Program-made: the position numbers and the translations under genes
Notes under the pieces: generated by a model
The model's input: only the letters and a program-made list of their open reading frames with translations
Told to the model about the DNA's origin: nothing
Databases searched by the model: none
Assembly: GCF_029633915.1 (NCBI RefSeq)
Contig: NZ_CP091092.1
Location: 1,116,001 to 1,180,000 of the forward strand
Length of the DNA stretch: 64,000 nt
Origin: Methanomicrobium antiquum
GTDB lineage: Archaea > Halobacteriota > Methanomicrobia > Methanomicrobiales > Methanomicrobiaceae
Reading direction: 5' to 3'
Shown: piece by piece, positions 44,645-54,171 of the stretch
Layout: each line of letters starts with the position of its first letter
Position numbering within the stretch: position 1 is the stretch's first letter

Positions 44645-47353
44645 GTGATACGTGACCCTCCGGTTAAAAAAATACTATACTGGTGCCCGAATTGTAATCT
44701 GCCGCTGATCAATAAGAGTTGTTCATGTGGCAGTGAATCAATAAGCATACAGCTTCAAAAACCATTTGAGCTTCGGCCAGCACTGTCAGCCGATGTTACA
44801 TTAATAAAAGAGCTTCTTTTAGAAAAATACGGGCAGGTCCCGGTTCCTAAAATTATTCTTCTCAACAAATACGGCGGAGATGACAGAGCAGAGCTTGTCA
44901 TAATAAACGGAGTAAAGTTCGGCTGGCTTTTGTTTGACCCGGTTGAGAGAAAACACAGGCTGGACATTGCTGTTGATGGCATTCCTTATATCATTGGTCA
45001 TGCAGATAAGGGAATTATTGATATTGACGCAGACACCGACTATACAAAAGATAAAGGAAGAATAGGTGGCAAACGTGTTAATCTTAAAAACCCTTACGAA
45101 AACGGAACTTACATTGTAAAATTCAGAAAAAAATACGGAACGGGGATTGTAAGAGACGGCACAATAAAAGTAAAAGAGCTTGTTTCAGTTGAACCTTTAC
45201 CTCCGGCCTTAAATCCTGACTGGAAAGAGGCAATAGCAAAAAACAAAAATCATCTTAAAAATTTAGAGCACACCGCAATAAAAACAATAAAAAAACACAT
45301 GAAAGATCGCCCGACTGTCAATGTATCTTTTTCAGGCGGAAAAGACAGCACAGCAATTCTTCATCTTGCCAAAAAAGCAGGTATAAAAGACGCTTTTTTC
45401 ATTGATACAGGGCTTGAATTTCCGGAAACAATTAATTTTGTAAAATCATGCGGTGTTGAAATTATCCAAAAAGGCGGGGATTTCTGGAAGGGGGTTGAAA
45501 GGGCAGGTCCGCCTGCAAAAGACAACCGCTGGTGCTGTAAACTTCTTAAACTAAATCCACTGAAAGTTTATCTGTCCGGAATCGGCTCCTGCGTTACCAT
45601 TCAGGGAAACCGCTGGTATGAATCATGGAATCGTGCAGATCTTGGTGAGACAAGTCAGAATCCCGCTAACCCTCTTCAGCTTAATGTATCTCCGATAAGG
45701 AGCTGGAGGGCATTTGAGGTTTTCCTCTATCTTTGGTGGCAGAATAAAAAGATAAACCCGCTGTATGATATGGGTCTTGAAAGAATTGGCTGTTATTTAT
45801 GTCCTTCAATGCTTGAAAGCGAATATGAAACTATGCGTGTGCTTCATCCTGATTACACCAAAAAATGGGATGATTTTCTTGAGTCGTGGTCTGATAAGAA
45901 AGGTTATCCTCCCGAATACAAAGACTGGGGACTTTGGCGCTGGAAGGCGCTCCCGCCTAAAATGCGTGAAATTTGCAAAGAAAGAGGAATTGCAATAAAT
46001 CATGACTATACCTTAAAGACCGGACCTGCAAGAGAGAAAAATATTGATTCTGATTTTTCAAAAAATACAGGTTCAAACGAAATTTTGGAAAATTCATCTA
46101 AGACAATTAAAAAAGAGGATAAAAAACCTGAAAATATTTTTCAAAATAAAGAATTTTCAGCAGATTCAGATTTAAATTATGATATCTTAAAAATACGGGA
46201 TGATTTCTCAATTCTCGGGGATGTCATATATCTGGACAACGCCGCAACAGGTTTTTCACCACAGCAGGTTATTGATGCAATGGTTGATTTTGAGCACAAT
46301 TACCGTTCAAATGTCGGTCGCGGTGTCCACAGCCTGACACAGATTGCCTCTCAGAAATACTGGCATGCACATGAAAAAGTCTCCAGGTTCATCGGCGGAG
46401 AAAAAGGAGTAACGGTTTTTACAAAAAATACAACTGAAGCCATAAACATGGTTGCAATGGGACTTTCGTGGAAGCCAGGCGACAGAGTTATTACAACTGT
46501 TCTTGAGCACCACTCAAATCTTCTACCATGGAGGGCACTTTCAAAATACGGCGTTGAAGTGGATGTTATCGGGATTGACTCTTCCTATATGCCCAACTTA
46601 AAAGAGCTTGAGGAAAAAATAACTCCTTTTACACGCCTGGTTGCAGTGACTCATGCATCAAATGTCTTAGGAGTTGTAACGCCGGTTAAGGAAATTTCTG
46701 AGATCTGCCATAAACATGGTGTAAAACTCCTTGTTGACGGTGCACAGAGTGTTCCTCATATTCCTGTAAATGTCGCAGAAATTGGATGCGACTATTTCGT
46801 GTTTTCCGGGCACAAAATGCTCGGGCCGACAGGAACCGGCGTTTTGTGGATGAAGGAGGCCGACATCGAGCCGCTCTTTTTGGGCGGCGGGATGGTTGAG
46901 TCTGTAACAGCTGACGGCTTTACTCCTGAGACAGGCTACCGTAAATATGAGGCAGGAACATCAAATATCGCAGGCGGTATAGGGCTTGGCGCCGCAGTTG
47001 ACTATCTGACAAAAATCGGGATGGAAAACATTTTCGAGTATGAAGAAACCCTGACAAAGAGGCTGATTGATGGTTTGTCTGAAATTCAGGGTGTTCAGTT
47101 GTATGTAAACCCAAATCCAAAAAAGAGAATTGGTGTTGTATCTTTCACAGTCGAAGGTATAAATTCTCATGAGATTGCACAGATGCTTGATGAAACATCT
47201 GATATCATGCTCCGGTCAGGAAAGCACTGCTGCCATCCGCTGATGGACTTTTTAGGACTTAAGGACGGGACAGTCAGGGCAAGCATTGGCCTTTACAACA
47301 CGATGCATGAAATTGATCTCCTGATTGCGTCGGTTGAAGAGATTGTCCGGTAA
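44645..47353 (+). CDS. Fusion of PUA/PP-loop PAPS-reductase-like protein and SufS-type cysteine desulfurase
   Basis: This 902-residue protein starts at GTG 44645. Residues 12-32 form a zinc ribbon (CPNC and CSCGS). Residues about 60-190 hold a PUA-like RNA-binding region. A PP-loop ATPase domain of the PAPS-reductase type follows, with SFSGGKDSTAILHLAKKAG near residue 230, a DTGLEFPET segment and later cysteines (WCCKLLKLNP, IGCYLCPSM). A polar linker (about 465-510) leads to a group II cysteine desulfurase: DNAATGFSPQQVIDAM, HHSNLLPWR, PLP lysine in SGHKMLGPTGTG (about 723) and catalytic Cys in GKHCCHP (about 861). Joining a sulfur donor to a sulfur-using ATPase suggests direct sulfur handover to RNA or a metabolite. 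The product is unknown. Confidence 0.9.
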   Translation: MIRDPPVKKILYWCPNCNLPLINKSCSCGSESISIQLQKPFELRPALSADVTLIKELLLEKYGQVPVPKIILLNKYGGDDRAELVIINGVKFGWLLFDPVERKHRLDIAVDGIPYIIGHADKGIIDIDADTDYTKDKGRIGGKRVNLKNPYENGTYIVKFRKKYGTGIVRDGTIKVKELVSVEPLPPALNPDWKEAIAKNKNHLKNLEHTAIKTIKKHMKDRPTVNVSFSGGKDSTAILHLAKKAGIKDAFFIDTGLEFPETINFVKSCGVEIIQKGGDFWKGVERAGPPAKDNRWCCKLLKLNPLKVYLSGIGSCVTIQGNRWYESWNRADLGETSQNPANPLQLNVSPIRSWRAFEVFLYLWWQNKKINPLYDMGLERIGCYLCPSMLESEYETMRVLHPDYTKKWDDFLESWSDKKGYPPEYKDWGLWRWKALPPKMREICKERGIAINHDYTLKTGPAREKNIDSDFSKNTGSNEILENSSKTIKKEDKKPENIFQNKEFSADSDLNYDILKIRDDFSILGDVIYLDNAATGFSPQQVIDAMVDFEHNYRSNVGRGVHSLTQIASQKYWHAHEKVSRFIGGEKGVTVFTKNTTEAINMVAMGLSWKPGDRVITTVLEHHSNLLPWRALSKYGVEVDVIGIDSSYMPNLKELEEKITPFTRLVAVTHASNVLGVVTPVKEISEICHKHGVKLLVDGAQSVPHIPVNVAEIGCDYFVFSGHKMLGPTGTGVLWMKEADIEPLFLGGGMVESVTADGFTPETGYRKYEAGTSNIAGGIGLGAAVDYLTKIGMENIFEYEETLTKRLIDGLSEIQGVQLYVNPNPKKRIGVVSFTVEGINSHEIAQMLDETSDIMLRSGKHCCHPLMDFLGLKDGTVRASIGLYNTMHEIDLLIASVEEIVR

Positions 47354-47363
47354 TTTCCTTTTT

Positions 47364-49028
47364 AACCTAAGTTTGCCACTTACGTATAAAGTACCAATCA
47401 AATGATTTGAATAAATAGCTCAAAAATCCAATTAAAAAGAAATAAGACTGTTCTTAGTGATGTTACAAATGATCAAACATGCAAACAAAACTAAGAACCT
47501 ATGTAGTTGAGCCTAATGACAATATATCCTTTCCTATTGGCATCATCCTGCTTGTCAAAACACTATATGAAATACTTAATTTTTCAGAAATTTTTGGCAA
47601 GCATAAGAAAAAAGGAATAAGTATCGATGATTTACTTATCGCGCTTATCAGTTACAAGCTGACTGATAATTTCAGCATCAAGCGCTCACATGGATGGATA
47701 AATCGCTTAGAGGTTTTGCAGATATTTAACCTGATTTCTTTCAGTGAAAGAACGATTTATCGTCTTCTTGAAACAATCGGAGCAAACAGAGAAGAAATCA
47801 TCTCAGATATTCAGGATAGAATCTTTGATAGGTATGATTTTGATCTCACCGACATCAACATGGACTGGACCAGTATAGTTCTTCACGGAAATAAAGCAGA
47901 ACTTGGTAAATATGGATATAGTCGGGATCACAGACCTGACAAAAAACAGATAACTATTGGATTGGCTGAACTGGCTAATCCAATCAATATTCCGATAGGA
48001 ATGACTGTTGAACCCGGAAATCTCAACGATCAGAAACATTTCAAAAAGACGTATCTTCAGGTAAAAGATAGATTAAAAGAAGATTCTCTAGTAATATTTG
48101 ACAAAGGTGCAAACAGCATTGATAATACTCAGATGATTCGCTCCGATAACCTGCAGTATATCACAGGAAAGAAGCTTAACAAAAGTGATGATAAGATAAT
48201 TGCAAAATTCGAAGAATATAGTCCTGAAATTATTGATGATGAAGCCGGCATTCGCGGCATTAAAATTGTGAAACCAAACAGCATCAATTACTTCTATTTT
48301 TCAAAGAAACTTCAGAAAGAACAACTTGAATCCAGGGCGAGAAAAGTTGTGAAACAGATTAAGGAAGCAAAAACGATTCAGGAATGTATTGAAAAAAATA
48401 AAAAACTCCCTAAGAAGTTTCGTATAAATAATTTGCTTGTTGATGTTGATTATTCCATCCAGACAAAACTTGTTCAAATTTCAGAGGATGAAGCTGTAAA
48501 ACTCCTTGAAGATAAATTAATCACTGGCAGAGAAGGATTTTTCTGTCTGAAATCAAGTAAGAATTTGACACTTGTTGAGGCCCTAAATACATATCGAAAA
48601 AAAGACTCGATTGAGAAGATATTCCACTCTTTAAAGAATGAAATTGAAATTAAACCATTGAGAGTCTGGACAGATAACAGCATTTATGGTGCGTTAATCA
48701 TCGGATTTATTGCACAGCTTTTTATTTCACTGATTCGATTTGAAATCCCGGAAATGAAGCATACATCTACAAAATTCATAAAAAAATCATTATCGAATTT
48801 GACAGTTACCATTGATTTGTGGAAAAGAAAGACAAAAAAGTACATTCACTCGAATTTTGACTCCATAAATACGAAGATTTTACTCTATGACTGGGGCATT
48901 TCATGATTTTAAAGTAGTAAAATAGCCAACTGTCAAATTCTATTTCCTGACAAAAATTTGAAAAAATCGAATAGAGATAGTGGACAGTATCTTGAGGGGG
49001 ATTGAACTCTAACTGGCAAAGTTAGGTT
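47364..49028 (+). mobile_element. IS element of the IS4/IS1634 superfamily
   Basis: The ends are imperfect inverted repeats. Left reads AACCTAAGTTTGCCACTTA and the right, read inward, AACCTAACTTTGCCAGTTA (17 of 19 identical). One intact transposase lies inside. The target duplication is unclear because flanks are T/A-rich. About 1665 bp. Confidence 0.75.
47479..48906 (+). CDS. DDE transposase, IS4/IS1634-like
   Basis: The 475-residue transposase differs from the one at 13665. Catalytic residues appear as Asp in DINMDWTSIVLHG, Asp in LVIFDKGANSIDN and Glu in RKKDSIEKIFHSLKNEIEIK, followed by the LRVWTDNSIYGALIIGFIAQ segment of the IS1634 group. The frame is intact, so the element may be mobile. 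Confidence 0.88.
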   Translation: MQTKLRTYVVEPNDNISFPIGIILLVKTLYEILNFSEIFGKHKKKGISIDDLLIALISYKLTDNFSIKRSHGWINRLEVLQIFNLISFSERTIYRLLETIGANREEIISDIQDRIFDRYDFDLTDINMDWTSIVLHGNKAELGKYGYSRDHRPDKKQITIGLAELANPINIPIGMTVEPGNLNDQKHFKKTYLQVKDRLKEDSLVIFDKGANSIDNTQMIRSDNLQYITGKKLNKSDDKIIAKFEEYSPEIIDDEAGIRGIKIVKPNSINYFYFSKKLQKEQLESRARKVVKQIKEAKTIQECIEKNKKLPKKFRINNLLVDVDYSIQTKLVQISEDEAVKLLEDKLITGREGFFCLKSSKNLTLVEALNTYRKKDSIEKIFHSLKNEIEIKPLRVWTDNSIYGALIIGFIAQLFISLIRFEIPEMKHTSTKFIKKSLSNLTVTIDLWKRKTKKYIHSNFDSINTKILLYDWGIS

Positions 49029-49056
49029 TTAAGAGAAATGCCGGTAAAATTGATAT

Positions 49057-49375
49057 TCAATATAGCCTAAAGGACTTATATTTGTAAATTATACTTTTCC
49101 CCATGATGTCAAATTCCACGAGGATGCCAAAATAAAAATTGAGCTTTTCTGGAATTTTGTCAGTATTAGAGGAGGAGCTAAACACATGCGCTACTCCTCC
49201 AGATATATTGATAAATTGCACAACTACCAGTTTATCGCATTCACACCCACATTTCACACAGATAGTCCGGATGCCCTCGGACTGAATAAATCAAGGCACG
49301 GATTATTTAGGTTAATCCTGATTAATTACCAGATAACATTCGATCTATTGAATTGTTTACGTTGCACCTGGTTTT
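49057..49375 (-). pseudogene. Truncated tandem copy of the 168-residue gene
   Basis: Minus-strand reading gives NISGGVAHVFSSSSNTDKIP and LNFYFGILVEFDIMGKS, clearly matching NISGGGAHVFSPNSTKDENP and LNFYFGILVEFNLEGKK of the neighbour at 49414. Similarity continues 5' to about 49375 but with frame breaks. The 3' part ends about 30 bp from the IS right end, which probably removed it. Confidence 0.7.
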
Positions 49376-49413
49376 TACTCCCTCCTAGTGTTGTCAGGTC
49401 ATAAAATATTCCC

Positions 49414-49920
49414 TCAGTTTAGCCAGGAATTCAGCTCAAAACCACTGACACCGCCTTTAATCTTGTATATCATCTCAATCATCCCGTCGGGTAAGCTTAC
49501 GATACACAAAATACAGGAGCCTTTACCCTGAAATACAAAGTTACCACCTATCCACCAGTTATTTCTAACTTGATGTCCTTGACCGAGATATAAATTCATC
49601 ATGTATTTCTTTCCTTCGAGATTAAATTCCACGAGGATACCAAAATAAAAATTGAGCTGGCTTGGATTTTCGTCTTTTGTAGAGTTAGGGCTAAACACAT
49701 GCGCTCCTCCCCCTGATATATTGGTAAATTTCTCAGCCACCGATTTATCGCCTTTGCGTCCGCAATTCAGATCAATAGTCCAAATATCACCGGAATTTGA
49801 AATATCAGGCGGGAGCGAATTAGGTTGTTCCGGGGTAATTACCAAGGAATTCTCGATAAATTTGATAGATTGGATTGCACTGCATTTGATTTCAACTATG
49901 TTCTCTTGCGATTTGGACAT
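49414..49920 (-). CDS. Unknown beta-rich protein with a decayed tandem copy
   Basis: The 168-residue protein has no recognised family. It has no signal peptide or membrane helix. It is rich in Gly, Asn and aromatic residues with alternating patterns (LNFYFGILVEFNLEGKKYMM, NNWWIGGNFVFQGKGSCILC), suggesting a beta-sheet fold. A GGAGAATTT site precedes ATG 49920. A truncated second copy stands just downstream next to an IS element. Confidence 0.6.
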   Translation of the reverse strand: MSKSQENIVEIKCSAIQSIKFIENSLVITPEQPNSLPPDISNSGDIWTIDLNCGRKGDKSVAEKFTNISGGGAHVFSPNSTKDENPSQLNFYFGILVEFNLEGKKYMMNLYLGQGHQVRNNWWIGGNFVFQGKGSCILCIVSLPDGMIEMIYKIKGGVSGFELNSWLN

Positions 49921-50162
49921 TATAAATTCTCCTTTTTCATATATCTTGAAATAATTTTATAAGAATATAATACTATCCCTATATTTTATGAAGTTGCATA
50001 AATATTTTAGATATTTTTCTGTGTGTTTCTTTAGGTTACCCTGTTTATATTTTCACTGAGAACCTTTCACAATCTTACATGTGACGAATTTTGACACAGA
50101 GATAATATTACTAAAATCTATGCATAGTGTACGAAAAAAGACCTTTTCCGATAAAAATCGGT

Positions 50163-51038
50163 CTAGCCAAAAGTTGCTCTCAGGATGTGATCCTCAGAGA
50201 TATTTAATATAGTATATTCAATGGTGGCTCCAACTGATGACCCGCTATAAACTGTAGCACCATCCAGTTTTATAGTCACTACTGCCTTTCCTGCATCTGG
50301 CATGAAGTAAATTGTCTTGCTGCTTCCGGTAGGGATATTGATTCCTCTTGAATTCTCTAGCGGGTCAGGCGGTGACAGAGAGGCATATCCATCTGATGCG
50401 GGTGACCAGATAATCATTAATTTTTTTGTTGAAATGGTTGCGGTAGCTGTAGCAGTTGCTGTTGGGGTAGATGTCACAGTTGCCGTGGATGTGTAAATTG
50501 AGGTTGTATTGTTTACGGAAGACATTGTGATTTTTTGACTGTAGATAAGTACGTCGCTGACAGTATCAATAATATTAACAGTGATCTCATTGCCCAGAAA
50601 TGCCATAGGTGTTCCATTTATTTTGTTTGGATCATCTGTAACCGTATATCCGGCGTCTGTCCGGATAATGAACAGGTATGTCCCAGGCGCCCATTTAAGA
50701 CCAACAGGGTATGGACTGGCGGTTACGCTTCCACCTGGTGTTGTGATCTGAACTGCAATGGGATAACCATCGCCAGAACCGGAAAGCAGGCCGGTATCTC
50801 CGGCACGATTGGATAGTGTAATCAGAGGATAACCATATTGTGTATTATATTTTGCCTCAGCAACGACATAAGCAGTCTTTTGGTGCATATCGCCGATTAA
50901 GCCAAAGAAGAAAACCGAGATTACTGCAGTCATAATAACCACCAGAGCAACTAAGAGAATTACTCCTATAAGAGCACTTACTGCTGAGTCATTTTTATCT
51001 GTGACTTGAACCGGAGATTTTAGGATTAGCAGTATCAT
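50163..51038 (-). CDS. Archaeal type IV pilin-like protein
   Basis: The 291-residue protein has a class III signal: a short basic leader followed by KNDSAVSALIGVILLVALVV and further hydrophobic residues, the pattern of archaeal pilins (DUF1628). A Thr/Ala-rich stalk (STATVTSTPTATATATATIS) separates the first domain from a C-terminal beta-domain of the InlB-B-like repeat type (IPTGSSKTIYFMPDAGKAVV). It is likely assembled into a surface pilus after prepilin peptidase cleavage, and the stalk may be glycosylated. AGGAGAAG precedes ATG 51038. Confidence 0.85.
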   Translation of the reverse strand: MILLILKSPVQVTDKNDSAVSALIGVILLVALVVIMTAVISVFFFGLIGDMHQKTAYVVAEAKYNTQYGYPLITLSNRAGDTGLLSGSGDGYPIAVQITTPGGSVTASPYPVGLKWAPGTYLFIIRTDAGYTVTDDPNKINGTPMAFLGNEITVNIIDTVSDVLIYSQKITMSSVNNTTSIYTSTATVTSTPTATATATATISTKKLMIIWSPASDGYASLSPPDPLENSRGINIPTGSSKTIYFMPDAGKAVVTIKLDGATVYSGSSVGATIEYTILNISEDHILRATFG

Positions 51039-51068
51039 GTTCTTCTCCTGTGTGAGCTATTGTGATGG

Positions 51069-51401
51069 TTATCTGTCGGGAACGTCTTTTTTTACAGAAT
51101 AATCATTACCAGCTTCTTTGAGGGCACAATCCCTGCAATAAGTATAAAGAGAACTCCTGTAGCGACAGGAATAAAGTTGCTCCTGAGACTCTTTTCTCTT
51201 TTTCTGCATGCAAATCACAATCCCTGAACTCAGTAAAGAGGCGAGGATTAGAGCCATAGTCACGACAATGACTGTCGTTGCATTTGGCGACAGAAGCAGG
51301 AGCATACATAAAATAAGAATTGCAGCGATAAATATCCCAAGACAGATACCTATTAGGAGGCCTCCTTCCATACCCAGACGATATGAGATTTTTTTGAACA
51401 T
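51069..51401 (-). CDS. Small two-helix membrane protein upstream of the pilin
   Basis: The protein of about 110 residues has two membrane helices (residues about 13-40 and 45-65) and a basic, Cys-rich C-terminal half (CRYRSSLYTYCRDCALKEAG). ATG 51401 is preferred: the longer frame to 51596 overlaps the start of the divergent U32 gene. It is 30 bp before the pilin gene, so the two are probably cotranscribed. No family recognised. Confidence 0.55.
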   Translation of the reverse strand: MFKKISYRLGMEGGLLIGICLGIFIAAILILCMLLLLSPNATTVIVVTMALILASLLSSGIVICMQKKRKESQEQLYSCRYRSSLYTYCRDCALKEAGNDYSVKKDVPDR

Positions 51402-51553
51402 ACAATAATGGTTGTTGTTGAGATATCGGTATTTATAGATATCTGACAGATATGCATTGGAAAATAGAAAAAACAGCTGCGGGGGAGATGCAGGAAACAA
51501 TGCTTCAAAAAAAATAGTTTTAATCAGACATAAACCAAAATGTTCACTATCAA

Positions 51554-52771
51554 ATGAGAATACCTGAACTGCTTGCACCTGCCGGAGACTGGTCATGTTT
51601 AAAGACAGCTGTAGAAAACGGTGCGGATGCTGTTTATTTCGGCATCAAAAATATGAATATGCGGGATAATGCCGGCAACTTTGAGATAAGCGAACTTCCT
51701 GTCGTCATGCATTATCTTCATGAAAATAATAAAAAAGGATACCTAACCTTAAATACTATTTTTTATAACAGTGAGCTTTTAAAAATTAAAAAGATTATAG
51801 CGGAAGCCAAAGAAGCCTGTGTTGATGCCATAATCTGCTGGGATATGGCAGTTCTTGATATGGCAAACAAGGCAGGAATTCCTGTTCACATTTCAACTCA
51901 GGCGAGTGTCTCAAATTATCAGGCGTTTAAGTTTTACGCAGGATTAGGCGCAAAACGAATAATCCTTGCAAGAGAGTGCTCACTTTCAGACATTTCAGAA
52001 ATCAGAAAAAAGGCTGATTCCGATAATCTTGATTGTGAGATTGAGACTTTTATTCACGGTGCTATGTGTGTGAGCATGTCAGGCAGGTGTTTTTTATCGG
52101 CCGATACATTCCATAAATCCGCAAACAGGGGCCAGTGCCTTCAGCCCTGTCGGAGGCTTTACTCTATTACTGATGTTGAGGATGAGGATAACTCCTATAT
52201 ATTAGGCCACGATTATGTTTTAAGCCCAAAAGATCTCTGTTCTATAGAAATCCTGCCGGAGCTTATTAAGGCAGGAATCAGCTCTTTTAAGATTGAGGGG
52301 AGAAACAGGCCGCCTGATTATGTTAAAACAACAGTCTCCTGCTACAAAAAAGGTTTGAATGCTATAGATTCGGGGGAGTTCACACCTAAGCTTGCTATGG
52401 AATTAAAAGAAGAACTTTCCAAAACCTATAACCGGGGATTTTCAGGAGGTTTCTATAAGGGTCTTGAAAAGGACTGGATAAGTCCTGGTCCCTCTGCCAA
52501 AGAAACAAAGGAGTATTGCGGGGAGGTTGTCAATTATTATAAAAAAGTTCAGGTGGCAGAGTTTCTGATACGCTCAGGGAGCCTGAAGACAGGCGATAAA
52601 ATTCTTGTCTACGGCAAAACAACCCCTGCAGAATATAGTATAATTAAAGAGATACAGATAAATCACAAGAATGTTTTATCTGTTGCGAAAGGTGAGCGGT
52701 GCGGGATTAAAGTGCCGTTTTTTGTCAGACCCGGGGATAAGCTGTTTTTGGTTAAGGATAGCGTTAATTGA
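51554..52771 (+). CDS. U32 family protein (TrhP/RlhA-like)
   Basis: The 405-residue U32 protein contains ELLAPAGDWSCLKTAVENGA, ADAVYFGIKNMNMRDNAGNF, VHISTQASVSNYQAFKFYAG and the Cys cluster region GAMCVSMSGRCFLS, then RGQCLQPCRRLYSI. FKIEGRNRPPDYV is the family's late motif. Bacterial relatives hydroxylate tRNA or rRNA uridine or cytidine using an Fe-S cluster and prephenate. A 63-bp piece of its 3' end is repeated exactly at 55695. Confidence 0.88.
   Translation: MRIPELLAPAGDWSCLKTAVENGADAVYFGIKNMNMRDNAGNFEISELPVVMHYLHENNKKGYLTLNTIFYNSELLKIKKIIAEAKEACVDAIICWDMAVLDMANKAGIPVHISTQASVSNYQAFKFYAGLGAKRIILARECSLSDISEIRKKADSDNLDCEIETFIHGAMCVSMSGRCFLSADTFHKSANRGQCLQPCRRLYSITDVEDEDNSYILGHDYVLSPKDLCSIEILPELIKAGISSFKIEGRNRPPDYVKTTVSCYKKGLNAIDSGEFTPKLAMELKEELSKTYNRGFSGGFYKGLEKDWISPGPSAKETKEYCGEVVNYYKKVQVAEFLIRSGSLKTGDKILVYGKTTPAEYSIIKEIQINHKNVLSVAKGERCGIKVPFFVRPGDKLFLVKDSVN
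52688..52750 (+). repeat. 63-bp exact repeat, copy 1 (3' end of U32 gene)
   Basis: Bases 52688-52750 are identical to 55695-55757. This copy encodes KGERCGIKVPFFVRPGDKLF near the C-terminus of the U32 protein. Confidence 0.9.
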
Positions 52772-53092
52772 ATGCAGAAAATAACAGTCATTTTTTTCAT
52801 ATCCAAATTTAATTCCTGATAATTCTTATAAGAGTTTCTTCAACTTCTTTTATCTTGTCAGGTTTTAGTCTGATTGTTTTATCGATATAGATAATTATCA
52901 ATTTATACGCCGGAAGTTCCTATACTGGAAAAGGAGCCGGAACATGCAATTGCTCAACTTTTGACAAGGGAGTGAATTTGAGGTTCAATAAAATTAAAAA
53001 AAATCATGATTTATGAAATCATTGTTCAAAGATATATGTTTTGATTTTTAGAGAACCAAAAAAATAATGAGGAATTTAGTTAATTTAATGAT
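52772..53092. other. Non-coding stretch with a weak coding remnant
   Basis: No intact gene. On the minus strand near 52817-52920 a stop-free patch reads IIIYIDKTIRLKPDKIKEVE, which may be the tail of a lost gene. Confidence 0.3.
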
Positions 53093-53800
53093 ATGATAGA
53101 TGCAGTCCCAAATATTGATCGAAATCAATTTCCTTTTCAGAAAATACAGAAAATTCAAGACACTTATAATGGCAGTAAGTTGTTTGATACGAAAAATAAA
53201 TTTTGCAGTATTGAATTTGGTCGGGCTTTGCATGGATTTGAATACAGATATATTTCATCAAAAACTCAGGAAAAAAGGTACTTTGACATAACTTTGAAAT
53301 ATGGGGATACACCTCCTGTAGAACCAATAAATTACAGATTTCTTCAGGATGAAACAATTTATTTATTTTTCACTTGCTGTTTATCACTTTTTGATTGCTA
53401 TGCATATGCTCTATATGCTGCATGTTCTCATTTGGATCCATCTAGAATTCCCTTAAACAATTTAAAAGATGGTAATGTCTCTTTTCATAAAATAAAAGAT
53501 AAAAAATCATTATATAATTTCTTAAAAGACAAAACAATTTATAAAATAATTGAGAATACAAAAGATGATCCAAAATATAAGGATATTCAAAACTTTAGAA
53601 ATTATTTAAATCATCGAGCACATCTACCACGAACAATTTTTCTTTCAACTGATTCTCATATCTTAAGTAGAATTGATACAATTGAATATTTAAATATGGA
53701 AATAAAACCGAATGCACTTTGCGAGTATAAAGATTGGATTGACCAAAATATAAATGGTCTTCTTGAAGAATTTTATTTATTCTTAATGGATCATTTTTAA
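53093..53800 (+). CDS. HEPN-type (Cthe_2314-like) putative ribonuclease
   Basis: The 235-residue, mainly helical protein carries the HEPN signature RNYLNH (R169, N170, H174), i.e. RNxxxH, in the context IQNFRNYLNHRAHLPR. Aromatic and Cys-rich helices precede it (IYLFFTCCLSLFDCYAYALY). HEPN proteins with this motif are usually metal-independent RNases in toxin-antitoxin or anti-phage systems. No antitoxin is visible next to it. The AT-rich composition and decayed neighbours suggest an acquired gene. Confidence 0.6.
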   Translation: MIDAVPNIDRNQFPFQKIQKIQDTYNGSKLFDTKNKFCSIEFGRALHGFEYRYISSKTQEKRYFDITLKYGDTPPVEPINYRFLQDETIYLFFTCCLSLFDCYAYALYAACSHLDPSRIPLNNLKDGNVSFHKIKDKKSLYNFLKDKTIYKIIENTKDDPKYKDIQNFRNYLNHRAHLPRTIFLSTDSHILSRIDTIEYLNMEIKPNALCEYKDWIDQNINGLLEEFYLFLMDHF

Positions 53801-54117
53801 TGATCTTCATGTCCACAACAAGTTACTGCTGATAGATCCATTCTCTGACGATCCGCTGATATGTAGAGATTCTGTAAACTTTTTGAAGCCTTTAGTCTGG
53901 GAAAACAATGAAAAAAATGTTTCTGATCAATGTGGATACTCGTGTTACAGATATTTACCTTACTAATTTTGATCGCATCTTCCGCCACTTCTATTTCCGC
54001 AAGACTGCAAATTAAATCGCAGAAAAAGAGAAAGAATTGTTGAAAGGTGCGTTTCTTTATGAAGACAACGGCTGGACAAAAGATTATTTCCAGCCAGACA
54101 ACTTGATGGGTAAATAA
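53801..54117 (+). pseudogene. Phospholipase D-family nuclease remnant (3' end)
   Basis: Reading frame 1 gives HVHNKLLLIDPFSDDPLICR, an HKD motif (HxKxxxxD). After a frameshift, frame 2 gives TRVTDIYLTNFDRIFRHFYF, then an in-frame TAA at 54013, and finally KDYFQPDNLMGK before the stop at 54115. This order is that of the C-terminal half of PLD-family endonuclease proteins. The 5' half is missing, replaced by the HEPN gene. Confidence 0.7.
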
Positions 54118-54171
54118 TGCATGTAGATGAGGAAAAAAACCAAATACATCCAAAATAGATAACCACTTATC

